Assembly: GCA_963749535.1 (NCBI GenBank)
Contig: CAVVNF010000008.1
Location: 1 to 64,000 of the forward strand
Source of the DNA: Chersky-299 sp963749535
Lineage (GTDB): Bacteria; Actinomycetota; Thermoleophilia; RBG-16-64-13
Direction: 5' to 3'
Length of the DNA stretch: 64,000 nucleotides
Made by a program: the position numbers and the translations under genes. Within the stretch, counting starts at the first letter, position 1, and each line of letters begins with the position of its first letter. Shown in pieces: positions 29,201-39,418 of the stretch. The notes under the pieces were generated by a model. The model saw nothing but the letters and a program-made list of their open reading frames with translations, had not been told where the DNA came from and did not search any database.

Positions 29201-30924
29201 GCAACTTCTTCCTCGACAGCCCCGACTTGCAGTCGACCCTCGAGCGCCTCGACCTGTCCCGTGTGGTCACCCTTAAGGAGAACGGCTTTGCCGATGCAGG
29301 CGACTTCACCTGGGCGCCGCGTGACCTGGCGGACGCCCTCGACAATTATCGGCGCACCCTCGAGATAGTCGGGGAGATCGCAGGCGAGTTCGTCGCACCA
29401 CGCGCGGAAGAGGTCGATAAAGCCGGAAGCAGCTTCGCCGGGGGCGAGGTCTGTTATGCCCCTGGCCTCTCGGAAGCGCTCGAGCGGCTGCGCCAAGCCG
29501 ACCTCATGGGGATCACCCTGCCACGCCGCTTCGGTGGGCTGAACTTCCCCGTGACTATATCCGCCATGATCATCGAGATAATCTCCCGGGCCGACGCGTC
29601 TCTCATGAATATCTTCGGCCTACAGGACATCGGGGAGACCGTCAACAAGTTCGCTTCCGAGGAGATCAAGCAGGCCTATCTTCCCCGTTTCGCCAGCGGC
29701 AGCATCACCGGGTCGATGGCGCTCACCGAGCCAGAGGCGGGGTCGGATCTGCAAAACGTCCAACTGAAAGCTCGCGAAGGCGCCGACGGACGCTGGTATC
29801 TGAACGGCGTGAAGCGCTTCATCACCAATGGGTGCGGCGAGGTGTCCCTCGTTCTCGCCCGCAGTGAAGAAGGCACCACGGACGCGCGTGGTCTGTCGCT
29901 GTTCCTCTACGAGCGAGACGAGCACATGAAGATCCGCCGTATCGAGGAGAAACTCGGCATCCACGGTTCTCCGACCTGCGAACTCCAGTTCACTGACGCA
30001 CCGGCCCTTCTGATCGGTGAGCGCCGCCGGGGTCTCACGACATACGTTATGAGCCTGATGAACGGGGCCCGGCTGGCCATCGCCGCTCAGGCCCAGGGCA
30101 TCGCGGAGGCCGCGTACCGCGCGGCGCACAAGTACGCCGGCGAGCGAGTCCAGTTCGGAGTGCCTATCCGCCAGATCACCGCGGTGGCCACCCTGCTCGC
30201 GGACATGAAGGTGTCGATCGACGCTTCGCGCGCTCTCATGTACGAGACCGGGATGCTCGTCGATCTCAAGGAAGGACTCGAAGCTCGGCTGGAAAACCAT
30301 CTAGCTGAGCTGCCTGCCTCCCAGGTCAGGGAGCTTCGCGCGGAAGCTAAGAAGTACGCCCGGTACGCAGGCCTATTCACCCCGCTTGCGAAAGCGGTCT
30401 GTACCGAGACGGCCAACCGGGTCGCGTACGACTCACTCCAGGTTCATGGGGGCTCGGGCTACATGCGCGACTTCGCGGTGGAGCGGCACATGCGGGACGC
30501 CCGCATCACCAACATCTACGAAGGCACCACGCAGCTTCAGGTCGTGGCCGCCCGTGGAGGCATACTGGCGGGAGCGCTCTCCGAGTGGTTCGACGACTTC
30601 GAAGCTCAGGACTTGTCCCATGCCCCGGAACTGCTCTCACGCGTGAAGGGGGCTCGGGCCCGCTTCGAGCAGGCTATCGCCCGCATCCAGACGCTGGACG
30701 ACCCCCGCTTCCGGGACCATCATGCCACACGATTCGTCGAGATGGCGTCCGACCTAGCCTGCGCCTACCTCTTGCTACAGGTCGCCCAGGGTGACTCCCA
30801 CCGCCTGCTGACTGCGCAGTATTTCGTCGAGCGCAGGATGCCTCTTGTCGAGACGAACGCAGAGCTCATCGAGAACAGCCGCCCAGAAGACTTGGACACG
30901 CTGTCTCTGCTGGCCGAATACTGA
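29197..30924 (+). CDS. Acyl-CoA dehydrogenase
   Basis: Flavin-dependent acyl-CoA dehydrogenase of 575 residues. Family landmarks are GITLPRRFGGLNFP, the MALTEPEAGSDLQN flavin-binding motif, GVKRFITNG, the EKLGIHGSPTCEL substrate segment, and YEGTTQLQ near residue 445, whose glutamate fits the catalytic-base position. A C-terminal extension of about 120 residues is found in several anaerobe homologues. The start overlaps etfA by 4 bases, so etfB-etfA-acd is a single unit and ETF is its likely acceptor. The acyl chain specificity is not evident. Confidence 0.92.
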   Translation: MSNFFLDSPDLQSTLERLDLSRVVTLKENGFADAGDFTWAPRDLADALDNYRRTLEIVGEIAGEFVAPRAEEVDKAGSSFAGGEVCYAPGLSEALERLRQADLMGITLPRRFGGLNFPVTISAMIIEIISRADASLMNIFGLQDIGETVNKFASEEIKQAYLPRFASGSITGSMALTEPEAGSDLQNVQLKAREGADGRWYLNGVKRFITNGCGEVSLVLARSEEGTTDARGLSLFLYERDEHMKIRRIEEKLGIHGSPTCELQFTDAPALLIGERRRGLTTYVMSLMNGARLAIAAQAQGIAEAAYRAAHKYAGERVQFGVPIRQITAVATLLADMKVSIDASRALMYETGMLVDLKEGLEARLENHLAELPASQVRELRAEAKKYARYAGLFTPLAKAVCTETANRVAYDSLQVHGGSGYMRDFAVERHMRDARITNIYEGTTQLQVVAARGGILAGALSEWFDDFEAQDLSHAPELLSRVKGARARFEQAIARIQTLDDPRFRDHHATRFVEMASDLACAYLLLQVAQGDSHRLLTAQYFVERRMPLVETNAELIENSRPEDLDTLSLLAEY

Positions 30925-30953
30925 ACCGACGCTCCGCCCTAAGGAGGCCGACG

Positions 30954-32021
30954 TTGAAGGACCTAGCCGCCCTGCTCGCCAAGTTCTCGAATGCTCACGG
31001 GCTATCCGGTTACGAGGACGCGGTCGCCTCTCTTCTGGTGGATGAGCTCACCCCCCTGACCGATGAGGTGCGGATCGATCCCATAGGCAATGTCGTTGCC
31101 ACCCGCGCCGGCGACGGACCGGTGGTCATGGTGGCGGCCCATATGGACGAGATCGGGCTCATGGTGAAGTACATCGAGAGCGAAGGGTTCCTTCGGTTCG
31201 TGCCCGTCGGAGGCTGGTTCGACCAGACCCTGCTTTCTCAGCGGGTCTTCGTCCATACCCGCGACGGCAAGATGCTTCCCGGCGTGGTGGGCTCCAAAGC
31301 TCCTCATATCATGGACGAGGAAGAGCGCAAGAAACCGGTCAAGATCAAGGACATGTTCATCGACATCGGCGCCACGTCACTGGCCGACGCTCAGGACATG
31401 GGCGCCGAGATCGGCTCGCCGGTGAGCCCAGACCGCAGTCTTGTGCGGTTGGGGAACGGGTTCGTCACTGGCAAGGCCCTCGACAATCGCGCGGGCGTCG
31501 CGATGATGGTGGCCGCGATGGGTCTTCTCAAAGGACGCAAGGTAAAGGCGACAGTCCACGCTGTCGGCACGGTCCAGGAAGAGGTGGGGCTCAAAGGCGC
31601 ACGCACCAGCGCCTATGGATTGAGCCCGGACGTGGCGATAGCGACCGACGTGACCATCACCGGCGACCATCCGGGCGTGACCCGCAGCGAGCGCCCGATC
31701 GCAGCCGGCGACGGCCCCGTCATCACAGTGATCGATGCCAACGGACGGGGCATAATCGTCTCGCGACCGGTGCTGCGCTGGCTTCGCGGTGCTGCCGAGA
31801 GCGCTTCGCTCCCATATCAGCTCGATGTCGGTTCCGGCGGCAATACCGACGCCACGGCGATCCATCTGACCAAGGCCGGGATTCCTACCGGGGTTATCAG
31901 TGTCCCCACCCGCTATATCCACTCGCCGGTGGAGGTGCTCTCCCTTAAGGACCTGGAGAGCTGCACCAGACTAGTGGCGGAAGCAATCCTTACCGCGCAC
32001 AACCACTTTCAGCACGTGTAG
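30954..32021 (+). CDS. M42 family metallo-aminopeptidase
   Basis: Dinuclear-metal aminopeptidase of the M42 (tetrahedral TET / FrvX) group, 355 residues. Metal ligands and catalytic residues are visible in VAAHMDEIGLMVK, DNRAGVAMM, GTVQEEVGLKGA, ATDVTITGDHPG and the C-terminal PTRYIHSPVEV. It starts at TTG 30954 with AAGGAGG 6 bases upstream, 29 bases after the acyl-CoA dehydrogenase, probably the last gene of that operon. Likely degrades peptides; a role with etf is not implied. Confidence 0.92.
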   Translation: MKDLAALLAKFSNAHGLSGYEDAVASLLVDELTPLTDEVRIDPIGNVVATRAGDGPVVMVAAHMDEIGLMVKYIESEGFLRFVPVGGWFDQTLLSQRVFVHTRDGKMLPGVVGSKAPHIMDEEERKKPVKIKDMFIDIGATSLADAQDMGAEIGSPVSPDRSLVRLGNGFVTGKALDNRAGVAMMVAAMGLLKGRKVKATVHAVGTVQEEVGLKGARTSAYGLSPDVAIATDVTITGDHPGVTRSERPIAAGDGPVITVIDANGRGIIVSRPVLRWLRGAAESASLPYQLDVGSGGNTDATAIHLTKAGIPTGVISVPTRYIHSPVEVLSLKDLESCTRLVAEAILTAHNHFQHV

Positions 32022-32056
32022 CCCTAGGGGTTGACACGGCGTTCGGCGGTCGGGTG

Positions 32057-32079
32057 CCACGTACCCCTCCACGTACCCC
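32057..32079. repeat. Tandem 12-bp direct repeat
   Basis: CCACGTACCCC occurs at 32057-32067 and again at 32069-32079, a 12-base period, in the gap between the convergent M42 peptidase and small helix-turn-helix genes. A short CCCC/GGGG inverted element follows. It could be a remnant operator or part of a terminator; function unknown. Confidence 0.4.
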
Positions 32080-32117
32080 CTCGTGGGGTCCGCTTGGTCC
32101 CGTAGCTGTGTAGCCCG

Positions 32118-32294
32118 TCAGCCCTTGACCGCCGCTTCGATCTCCTTGATCTTCTCTGCGCCGAAATAGCCGCAGGCGCCCTTCTTTTGGTCGGGCTCGA
32201 TGCCACGCTCCTTGATGATCTTGCTCACCTTGCCTGGGGAAACCCCGAGCTTCTCCGCGATCTTCCCTGCAGTCAGCAGCCCCTCCGGACTCAT
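32118..32294 (-). CDS. Small helix-turn-helix protein (58 residues)
   Basis: Encodes a 58-residue basic protein, starting MSPEGLLTAGKIAEKLGVS and continuing PGKVSKIIKERGIEP. This is a good helix-turn-helix shape (helix at residues 9-16, turn GVS, recognition helix 21-29), followed by a conserved-looking GACGYFGAEKIKEIEAA tail. ATG 32294 has GGGGGTG 6 bases upstream. It lies 83 bases downstream of hflX on the same strand and may be co-transcribed. The resemblance is to excisionase or MerR-like minimal HTH proteins; the regulated target is unknown. Confidence 0.7.
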   Translation of the reverse strand: MSPEGLLTAGKIAEKLGVSPGKVSKIIKERGIEPDQKKGACGYFGAEKIKEIEAAVKG

Positions 32295-32377
32295 CTCAGC
32301 ACCCCCGTTCGTTCACGTCGACCGGACCCAGCACCACACCGGCCCGATTGGCGGTCTTTCCCTGTAGCGGCCGGCCC

Positions 32378-33673
32378 CTATTCGCGCGACGTCAAGGCAC
32401 GCTGCCACGAAGCCGCCTCCGACCTCAGTGCTTCAACGAGAGACGGCGGCACCCTGCCTTCCACGAGCACGTCCTCGTCGCGGTATTCGAACGCGACCGC
32501 CCCCCGCTCGCGCACCCGGGCGAGCAACTCTCCGGCCGAATATGGCAGGATCAGTCGGACTTCGAGCCACAGTTCGGCCAGCGCGGCGGACATCTGTTCT
32601 TGCGTCTTCTCGATGCCCTGCCCGGTAAGCGCCGATATGCGGACCACGTAGCGGTCGGCGCGCCCGACCACCGACGCCTGCGCTTCAACGGAGGCATCCG
32701 CGAGGTCAGCCTTGTTTAAGGCGACGATCCGCGGCTTGTGGCCTGCTCCCAGCTCATCCAGCACGGTCTGGACCGTGCGGCGGTGCTCATGTGCACGAGG
32801 GTCTGCCAGATCTACGACCTCCAGCAGGATGTCGGCGCGAGTGACCTCTTCCAACGTCGCCCGGAAGGCTTCCACCAATTGGTGGGGTAGCTTGTGGATG
32901 AAGCCCACCGTGTCGCTCACGATGACCGTCTGCCCTTCGCTGAGCCTGACGCGTCGCGTAGTGGGATCCAAGGTGGCGAACAGCTTGTCCTCGACCAGCG
33001 CGGCCTCTTCGCCCACCAGTGCATTGAGGAGCGTGGATTTTCCGGCGTTGGTGTAGCCGACGATGGCGACGGCGGGCAAAAGCCGCTGGTCCCTAGCCCG
33101 AGCCGCAGTCTCGCGACGCGCGCGCACCTCTTCCACTCGCTCCCTGGTCTTCTTGATCTTCTGGCGGATGACCCGGCGGTCCGTCTCCAACTGCGTCTCG
33201 CCGGGGCCCCGCGTGCCGATGCCGCCCCCTGTGCGCGAGAGGTGAGTCCAAAGGCGAGTCAGGCGCGGTAGCTGGTACTCGAGTTGCGCGAGTTCCACCT
33301 GGATGCGCCCTTCATGAGTCTGCGCGCGCTGCGCGAAGATATCGAGGATTATGCGGCTTCTGTCGACTACCTTCACGTCGAGCAGACCCTCGAGGGTCCG
33401 CTGCTGCTTGGGGGACAACTCGTCGTCGGCCACAAGCATGGTGAACCCCGTAGCCTGCTTGGCGGCGATCAACTCGTCCGCCTTGCCCTTGCCGAGATAG
33501 AAGGCCGGGTGGAGGGTCACGCGCTTCTGCGCCACCGAGCCGACCACCTCGGCTCCCGCGGTCTCGACCAGAGCCGCCAGCTCCTCGAGGGATTCATCGG
33601 CCGTCCATCCGGCGTCCCCTCCGGTGTCAACCGCAATGAGGTACGCCTTCTCCTTCTCGGTGTGGGTACTCAT
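32378..33673 (-). CDS. hflX: Ribosome-associated GTPase HflX
   Basis: Translational GTPase that splits stalled 70S ribosomes, 431 residues. The N-terminal HflX domain (FYLGKGKADELIA; DELSPKQQRTLE; VKVVDRSRIILDIFAQRAQTHEGRIQVE) is followed by a coiled linker and the G domain: GYTNAGKSTLLNAL (G1), DPTTRR (G2), DTVGFI (G3) and NKAD (G4). ATG 33673 is preferred to the longer frame, whose extra residues are Arg-rich and overlap uvrA. It lies downstream of uvrA on the same strand. Confidence 0.94.
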   Translation of the reverse strand: MSTHTEKEKAYLIAVDTGGDAGWTADESLEELAALVETAGAEVVGSVAQKRVTLHPAFYLGKGKADELIAAKQATGFTMLVADDELSPKQQRTLEGLLDVKVVDRSRIILDIFAQRAQTHEGRIQVELAQLEYQLPRLTRLWTHLSRTGGGIGTRGPGETQLETDRRVIRQKIKKTRERVEEVRARRETAARARDQRLLPAVAIVGYTNAGKSTLLNALVGEEAALVEDKLFATLDPTTRRVRLSEGQTVIVSDTVGFIHKLPHQLVEAFRATLEEVTRADILLEVVDLADPRAHEHRRTVQTVLDELGAGHKPRIVALNKADLADASVEAQASVVGRADRYVVRISALTGQGIEKTQEQMSAALAELWLEVRLILPYSAGELLARVRERGAVAFEYRDEDVLVEGRVPPSLVEALRSEAASWQRALTSRE

Positions 33674-33693
33674 GTCCTGGGCTACTCGCACAA

Positions 33694-36655
33694 CTATCCG
33701 CCACCTCTCGTTGCCGTGTTGGCTCGGGCTTTGCCGCGCCGTCTTTCGCCGGGCGCTCCGCACGAAGCGCGATCGCCGACGGTGACCGCCGAGGCACCGC
33801 AGACCGGGAGTACCCTTCGCAGCACCCTGCCCGTCTCGCTGCGCGGATTGTCGCAGACCTCTTCGGGCGTCCCTTCGGCCACCAATTCGCCTCCAGCATC
33901 CCCGCCTTCCGGACCCAGATCGATGAGCCAGTCCGCGCATTTTATGACGTCTAGGTTATGCTCGATGACCAAGACGGTGTTGCCCGAATCTACCAGCCGT
34001 TGCAGCACCTCAAGCAGTTTGTCCACGTCGGCGAAGTGTAGGCCGGTCGTCGGTTCGTCCAAGATATAGAGGGTGTTCCCGGTAGCGATCTTGGCCAGTT
34101 CCGTTGCCAGTTTCACGCGCTGGGCCTCCCCACCGGACAACGTGGTGGACGGCTGGCCGAGCTTGATGTATTCGAGGCCCACATCGGCAAGTGTCTGCAG
34201 CCGGCGGCGTATCTTCGGCTGATTGACGAAGAACTCCACCCCCTCCTCCACGCTCATGTCCAGGATCTCGGCGACGTTCTTGCCCTTGAAGCGCACCTCG
34301 AGCGTCTCCCGGTTGTATCTCTTCCCCTGACAGACCTCACAGGGAACGTACACGTCGGGGAGGAAGTGCATCTCGATCTTCAACGTGCCGTCGCCCTTGC
34401 AGGCCTCGCAACGGCCCCCCTTGACATTGAAGCTGAACCGCCCCGGCGCGTACCCGCGCACTTTTGCTTCCTGCGTTTGCGAAAACAATTCTCGGATGTG
34501 GTCCCACAGCCCGGTGTACGTGGCCGGATTGGAGCGAGGAGTGCGCCCTATGGGCGACTGGTCGATATTGATGACCTTGTCGAGGATCTCGATGCCCTCG
34601 ATGCGATCGTGATCGCCGGGCCTTACCGGCACCCGGTTGACGAGGTTCGAAAGGCTCCGGAACACGATGTCGTTGACCAGGGTGGACTTCCCGGAGCCGG
34701 AAACCCCTGTAACGCAGACGAATTTCCCAGTGGGTATCCGCACGTCCAGATTCTTCAGGTTGTGCTCACGAGCCCCCCTCACCACGATCTCGCTCCTGCC
34801 TGGACGACGGGAGGATGGGACCGCGATGCTCCTGTCTCCAGACAAGAATTGCCCGGTGGCCGAGCGAGGCTCCGCCAGGACTGCGTCCAACGAGCCGCTC
34901 ACCACGATCTCTCCCCCGTGCTCTCCAGCGCCCGGGCCCATGTCCACGAGAAAGTCCGCGGAACGCATCGTCTCCTCATCGTGCTCAACGACGATCACCG
35001 TGTTGCCGAGATCGCGCAGCCTGAGAAGGGTGTCGATCAGCTTGCGATTGTCCCGCTGGTGAAGACCTATGGAAGGCTCATCCAGGATGTATAGAACGCC
35101 GACCAGACTTGAACCAATTTGGGTCGCCAGGCGGATGCGCTGTGCCTCCCCACCAGACAAGCTGCCGGCACTGCGAGAGAGGCTGAGATATCCGACCCCC
35201 ACCGACTCGAGAAACGAGAGCCGCTCCTTGATCTCTTTGAGAACACGCACCCCGATGAGCCTCTCTCTCTGGCTCAGGTCTAGTTCGTCCAGGAAACGCG
35301 CATGCTCCGGCGACCGGAAGCAGGCTGAGCTCGTATATGTTCAGGCCCCCGATGCGCACGGCAAGCGTGGCTGGCTTGAGGCGCGCCCCGTGGCAAGCCG
35401 GGCACGGCCTCTCGGACATATACTCCTCGATCTTCTCGCGGATGTACTCCGAGTCGGTCTCCCGATACCGCCTCTCCAGATTGGGCACTATCCCCTCGAA
35501 GGTGGTCATGTAACTGCGCTTCATGCCCTGGCGATTCTCGTAGGTGACATAGTGCCGCTCGCCTCGGGTGCCGGTCAAAAAGACGTCTTTGACTTCTTGC
35601 GGCAAGTCCGCCCACGGCGCGGTGACATCCACCTCATACCGCTCGGCGATCGCCCTGATGATCTGCTCGTAGAACTTGGAGTTGCTGCCGCTCCACGGGA
35701 GAAGGACACCCTCTGCGACGGAGAGCGAGCCATCTCCCACGACCAAGGCGGGGTCGATCTCCCTACGGGCGCCGAGACCGCCACATGTCTCGCACGCACC
35801 GTGTGGCGAGTTGAAAGAGAAGATGCGAGGCGCCATCTCCGGCAGGGACACCCCGTGAATCGGACAGGCCAGGTTCTCTGAGAAGAGCAGGCCGGTGGGC
35901 TTGCCGGTCTCATCGCCGGCGGCGGATCCGTGCTCGTACACGTCCACTACCAGCAGGCCATGGGCCTCGGACAGCGCGGTCTCCACCGAGTCGGACAAGC
36001 GACGACGGATGCCTTCCTTCATCACGAGCCTGTCCACCACAATGCTGACGTCGTGGTGCACGTTCTTGTCCAGCTCCGGCAATTCCGCGTCAATCAGATA
36101 CTCGCTGCCGTCGATCTCCACCCGGGTAAACCCTTCTTGCCGGATGTGTTCGAGCACGTCCCGATGCCAACCCTTCTGGCCCCGAACGACCGGGGCCTTG
36201 ATCACGAACCGGGTGCCTTGTTCCAATCCCAAAATCTGGTCGACGATCTGCTCCTTGCTCTGCCCTTCTATGGGACGTCCGCATATCCAGCAGTGAGGGT
36301 GACCGATCCTCGCATACAGCAAGCGGAGATAGTCGTATATCTCAGTGACTGTGCCTACCGTGGAGCGCGGGTTGCGCGACGTTGTCTTCTGGTCGATGGA
36401 GATGGCCGGCGACAAGCCTTCGATGGAATCGACATCGGGTTTGTTCATCTGGCCCAGGAACTGCCTGGCATACGAGGACAGACTCTCCACATAGCGGCGC
36501 TGCCCCTCAGCATAGATCGTGTCGAAAGCAAGACTCGACTTACCCGAGCCGGAGAGACCCGTGATGACTATGAAACGGTCGCGCGGGAGAGCCAGGGATA
36601 TGTCCTTGAGGTTGTGCTCCCGGGCGCCGACGATGACGATTTCGCTGCTACCCAT
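33694..36655 (-). CDS. uvrA: UvrABC excinuclease subunit A, frame broken once
   Basis: DNA damage-sensing ATPase of nucleotide excision repair. Both ABC cassettes are present: Walker A GLSGSGKSSLAFDTIYAEGQ in the N-half and GVSGSGKSTLVNDIV in the C-half, with two SGGEAQR signatures. Zinc modules include CPACHGAR and CEACKGDGTLKIEMHFLPDV...CEVCQGKRYN. One extra base near 35285 breaks the frame between the halves; corrected length is about 985, slightly long because the C-terminal end runs about 45 Arg/Gly-rich residues past the usual stop. uvrA is separated from uvrC here. Confidence 0.93.
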
Positions 36656-36696
36656 GGTATAGGGATTCTAACAGGAAGCCCGGACAGTAACCGCCG

Positions 36697-38554
36697 TCAC
36701 CCCAGCTCGCGCAGGGAAGCAAGACGCGCCTTCAGCTGGCGCACCTTGTCCCGCTGGCGTTCAAGGCCGGGATGGTCCTGTTCCTTGATCTTGGTATGAA
36801 ACAGTGCCAGATTCATCTGCTCGCGCTGAAGGGCCTTCAGGACCGCCCTCCCTGCCGGACCTTTCCGTCTCGCCACCAGCCGACGTGCCTCACGGCGCCT
36901 GCGGCCCGATACGAGCGAGTGCTCTTCGTCGGGGCTCAGAACATCGGTGCCTATCTCGACCGCGATCAGCCGCTCGAACGCCGCCTTCTCTCGACGACGA
37001 GCAAACACGGCCAGAATGACCAGGAGCAGGAGGAAAGGCACTCCTTTCAGCAGGAGCACGAGCACTATCCTCAAAGAGCTCTGGCCGGCCAGCGAATCGA
37101 GCAGAGGAGAGTTCCAGACGAAATGAGCGGCCACCGCCAGGATCGCGAAGAATGCGGCCACGACGAACCGGGTCTGCCGCGAACGGTCCACGCGCGTGAC
37201 GAAGTATGCGAAACCGAACCCGGTGAGTGCCGTGAACAAGGTGTGGCTATACAGACCCGAGATGAGCACCCGCAGGACGTACGTACTCAGGACGGGCGTC
37301 AGCTGGCCGCTATGTGAGTTCGCCGCCGCGTGCACGAAGTACTGGATGTTCTCCACGGTCTGAAAGCCCAGTCCGATCATCGCTCCGTACACCAAACCGT
37401 CCATCAGCCCATCGATCTCGTCGCGGGCGATCAGGAAGAGGATCACCAGCCCGGCCCCTTTGTACAGTTCCTCGTCGATGGGCGCGACAATGGCCGCGCC
37501 CCAATTCTGGAAAGCGTTGGGCGACATGACGTTCTGTAGGAGGCCGAGGAAGTAGTTGTTCGCTGAGCCCGGCGAAGGTGATCGCTACCAGGGCGCCCCA
37601 CAGCAGAGCGGCAACGATCATCGACACGGGCTCGGGCTCGAACTGGTCGAAGCGGTAGATCACGACCGCGGCTGGAATCGCTGTGATGGCCAGCAGGATC
37701 ACGGAAAGCAGCCATGCGCCAGGATATGTCGAGATGTAGGTCAGCTGCTGTAGGCCGACAACGACAGCCGAACCTACCACCAACAGCATGAAGAGCCAGT
37801 AGGCCGGCTCGGCCGGTCGGCGGAACGATCCGTCCGAGCGGGGCGAGAAGCCACGCCGCTGAGTGCCTTGCATCCACCCCTCGTTCATCATGGGCACCAC
37901 CATCGTGGCGAGCATCCCGTCGATGTCGCCCTGTAGAGGCCGGAGTTGACCGCTCGGTGCGATCGCCAGCATCGCCACGCCGATGCCCGCCGAAGAAACC
38001 GCCACCAGCTCACCGTCCAGGGCCGAGCCGTTCTGTGTACCGTTGAAAAGCTCTCGCCGGCCGTCAAGTTTCCCTGCCACGGTCATGCTGTCGGGCGGCA
38101 GCGATTGGAAGAAGCTGAACTGCTGTTTCAACTGGCTCAGCTGGTCGTCCAGAAGTTGCTGCGATGTTCCGCTGAAGACGTCGGCCGCGAAGGCCACTAT
38201 CACTCCGGACTTGCGGAGGGACACGCCGTTCGGCCCCACGTTCCATTGTTGAGCCGCCGAGGACCAGCCCGAGGGCGGACGGATGGTCACTCCGTGTGCG
38301 ACAGGGAGTGGCACACCCGCCGGCAGCTTGCCGGACTGGCCCACTGCCGCCGACACCACCAGCACCAGGAACAGCCAGCCAAACATGACGGCTGCCAGAA
38401 TGACGACCGGCCGCCACCGCGAACGTGGGCCACGTCGCCCGGCCGAGTCCGGCGCGAGTGCGGTCGCCTCCGGGGGCTCGCCGTAAGCTCCAACGTTCCG
38501 CGAGGGCTCGGCCGCCCGCCGTCTATGGGTGTCCGACAGGTCGTGTCCGCTCAC
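36697..38554 (-). CDS. PrsW-family intramembrane metalloprotease with N-terminal extension, frame broken once
   Basis: The C-terminal part is a multi-pass PrsW-type protease of the Rce1/CPBP superfamily: the IDEELYKGAGLVILF motif, the QTVENIQYFVH segment and HFVWNSP supply the predicted metal ligands. The N-terminal 260 residues contain one transmembrane helix (WRPVVILAAVMFGWLFLVLVV) and a soluble domain with a TIRPPSGWS start, of a kind seen in lipoproteins and stress-response factors. The C-terminal tail is charged and coiled. An extra base near 37545 breaks the frame between helices. GTG 38554 is favoured. PrsW in Bacillus cleaves the anti-sigma RsiW. Confidence 0.75.
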
Positions 38555-38585
38555 AGAGCCACCCCAGGCGTGCACTCCGCGAACG

Positions 38586-38625
38586 CATCGAGGGCCCCGG
38601 CCGCAAAGCGGCGGGGCCCTCGATG
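38586..38625 (-). terminator. GC-rich stem-loop after tRNA-Ala
   Basis: A near-perfect 18-bp stem (CATCGAGGGCCCCGGCCGC against GCGGCGGGGCCCTCGATG, one bulge) and an AAA loop, about 35 bases past the tRNA-Ala 3' end on the minus strand and before the PrsW gene. No T-run. It probably ends or trims the tRNA transcript. Confidence 0.55.
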
Positions 38626-38657
38626 TGCAATGCGGATGATCATCCGAGGCTCCTAGG

Positions 38658-38730
38658 TGGAGGTAAGGGGACTCGAACCCCTGACCTCAACGCTGCCAGC
38701 GTCGCGCTCTCCCAACTGAGCTATACCCCC
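38658..38730 (-). tRNA. tRNA-Ala (anticodon GGC)
   Basis: The minus strand folds into a full cloverleaf: acceptor GGGGGTA / TACCTCC, D-arm GCTC...GAGC with AGTTGGGA loop, anticodon stem CGACG/CGTTG with loop CTGGCAG (anticodon GGC), a 5-base variable loop AGGTC, and T-arm AGGGG TTCGAAT CCCCT. Discriminator A73 is followed by CCT, so the 3' CCA is not encoded and must be added. Confidence 0.96.
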
Positions 38731-38784
38731 ACGAGCGGCCACGGATTATAGCCGTTGCGCCATGGCAGTGCAACCGCCCGAGAC

Positions 38785-39201
38785 CTACTCGACGACCTCC
38801 ACCGGTGCCTGTTTCCACAGCACGTCCAGACGGTAGAAGGCTCTTGCCTCCGGTGTGAACACATGGACGATGAAGTCGAGAAAGTCCAGAAGGATCCACT
38901 CATTGCCGGCTGTGCCCTCGACGCCGGCGGGGACGACCCCGGACTCCTGCTTCAACCTGAATGCGATCTCCTCGGCTATGCGCTTCGTCTGACGAACGTT
39001 CCGTCCGGTGCACAGCAGAAGGTAGTCGGTGTATGTGATCAACTCGTGCATCTCGAGGATCTTGACGTCTTCCGCCTTGAGATCGAGCGCGGCGGCTGCG
39101 GCGAGGCGCGCCCTCGCGTGAATCGCCGCCAAGTCGGCCGCGGTTTCGGGCCTACTGGGCCGGCCGCGATGGGACAGCGCGTCAAGATCCGGGGGCGCCA
39201 C
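38785..39201 (-). CDS. rsfS: Ribosomal silencing factor RsfS
   Basis: Binds uL14 on the large subunit and blocks joining to the small subunit during starvation. The conserved core (AAAAALDLKAEDVKILEMHELITYTDYLLLCTG, RNVRQTKRIAEEI, NEWILLDFLDFIVHVF, ARAFYRLDVLW) spans residues about 34-135. The N-terminal 30 residues are extra. The start is probably GTG 39201, but its ribosome site is only 1-2 bases away, so translation may start within or be coupled to the frame before it. nadD, often adjacent, is absent. Confidence 0.9.
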   Translation of the reverse strand: MAPPDLDALSHRGRPSRPETAADLAAIHARARLAAAAALDLKAEDVKILEMHELITYTDYLLLCTGRNVRQTKRIAEEIAFRLKQESGVVPAGVEGTAGNEWILLDFLDFIVHVFTPEARAFYRLDVLWKQAPVEVVE

Positions 39202-39418
39202 TTCTCCCTGATCGAGCGGACCGAGGACGGAAATATCGGCCGCAGGGGACGAGCTGCTCGCTGGAAGGCGACTCGCCGGTCAGGCCCGAAGACGACTCAC
39301 CGGTTGTTGGCGGCTCCTGGGCGAACAGCGACTTCTTTGTGCGCGGCGGTCGCTTGGCAGGTGGCGATGGCTTGGCGGGTGGTGACTGCTTGGTGGGCAC
39401 GCTGGGTTCTACTCCCAT
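39182..39418 (-). CDS. Possible small Pro/Lys/Ser-rich protein between guaA and rsfS
   Basis: A 78-codon frame whose ATG (39418) overlaps the guaA stop, and which ends inside the start of rsfS. It has low-complexity PSVPTKQSPPAKPSPPAK repeats, then Ser/Thr-rich and basic stretches; no domain. It could be a translated leader coupling guaA to rsfS, or the true N-terminal tail of RsfS joined by one more frame error. It could also be non-coding GC-rich sequence. I favour the second reading slightly. Confidence 0.3.
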   Translation of the reverse strand: MGVEPSVPTKQSPPAKPSPPAKRPPRTKKSLFAQEPPTTGESSSGLTGESPSSEQLVPCGRYFRPRSARSGRSGAPGS

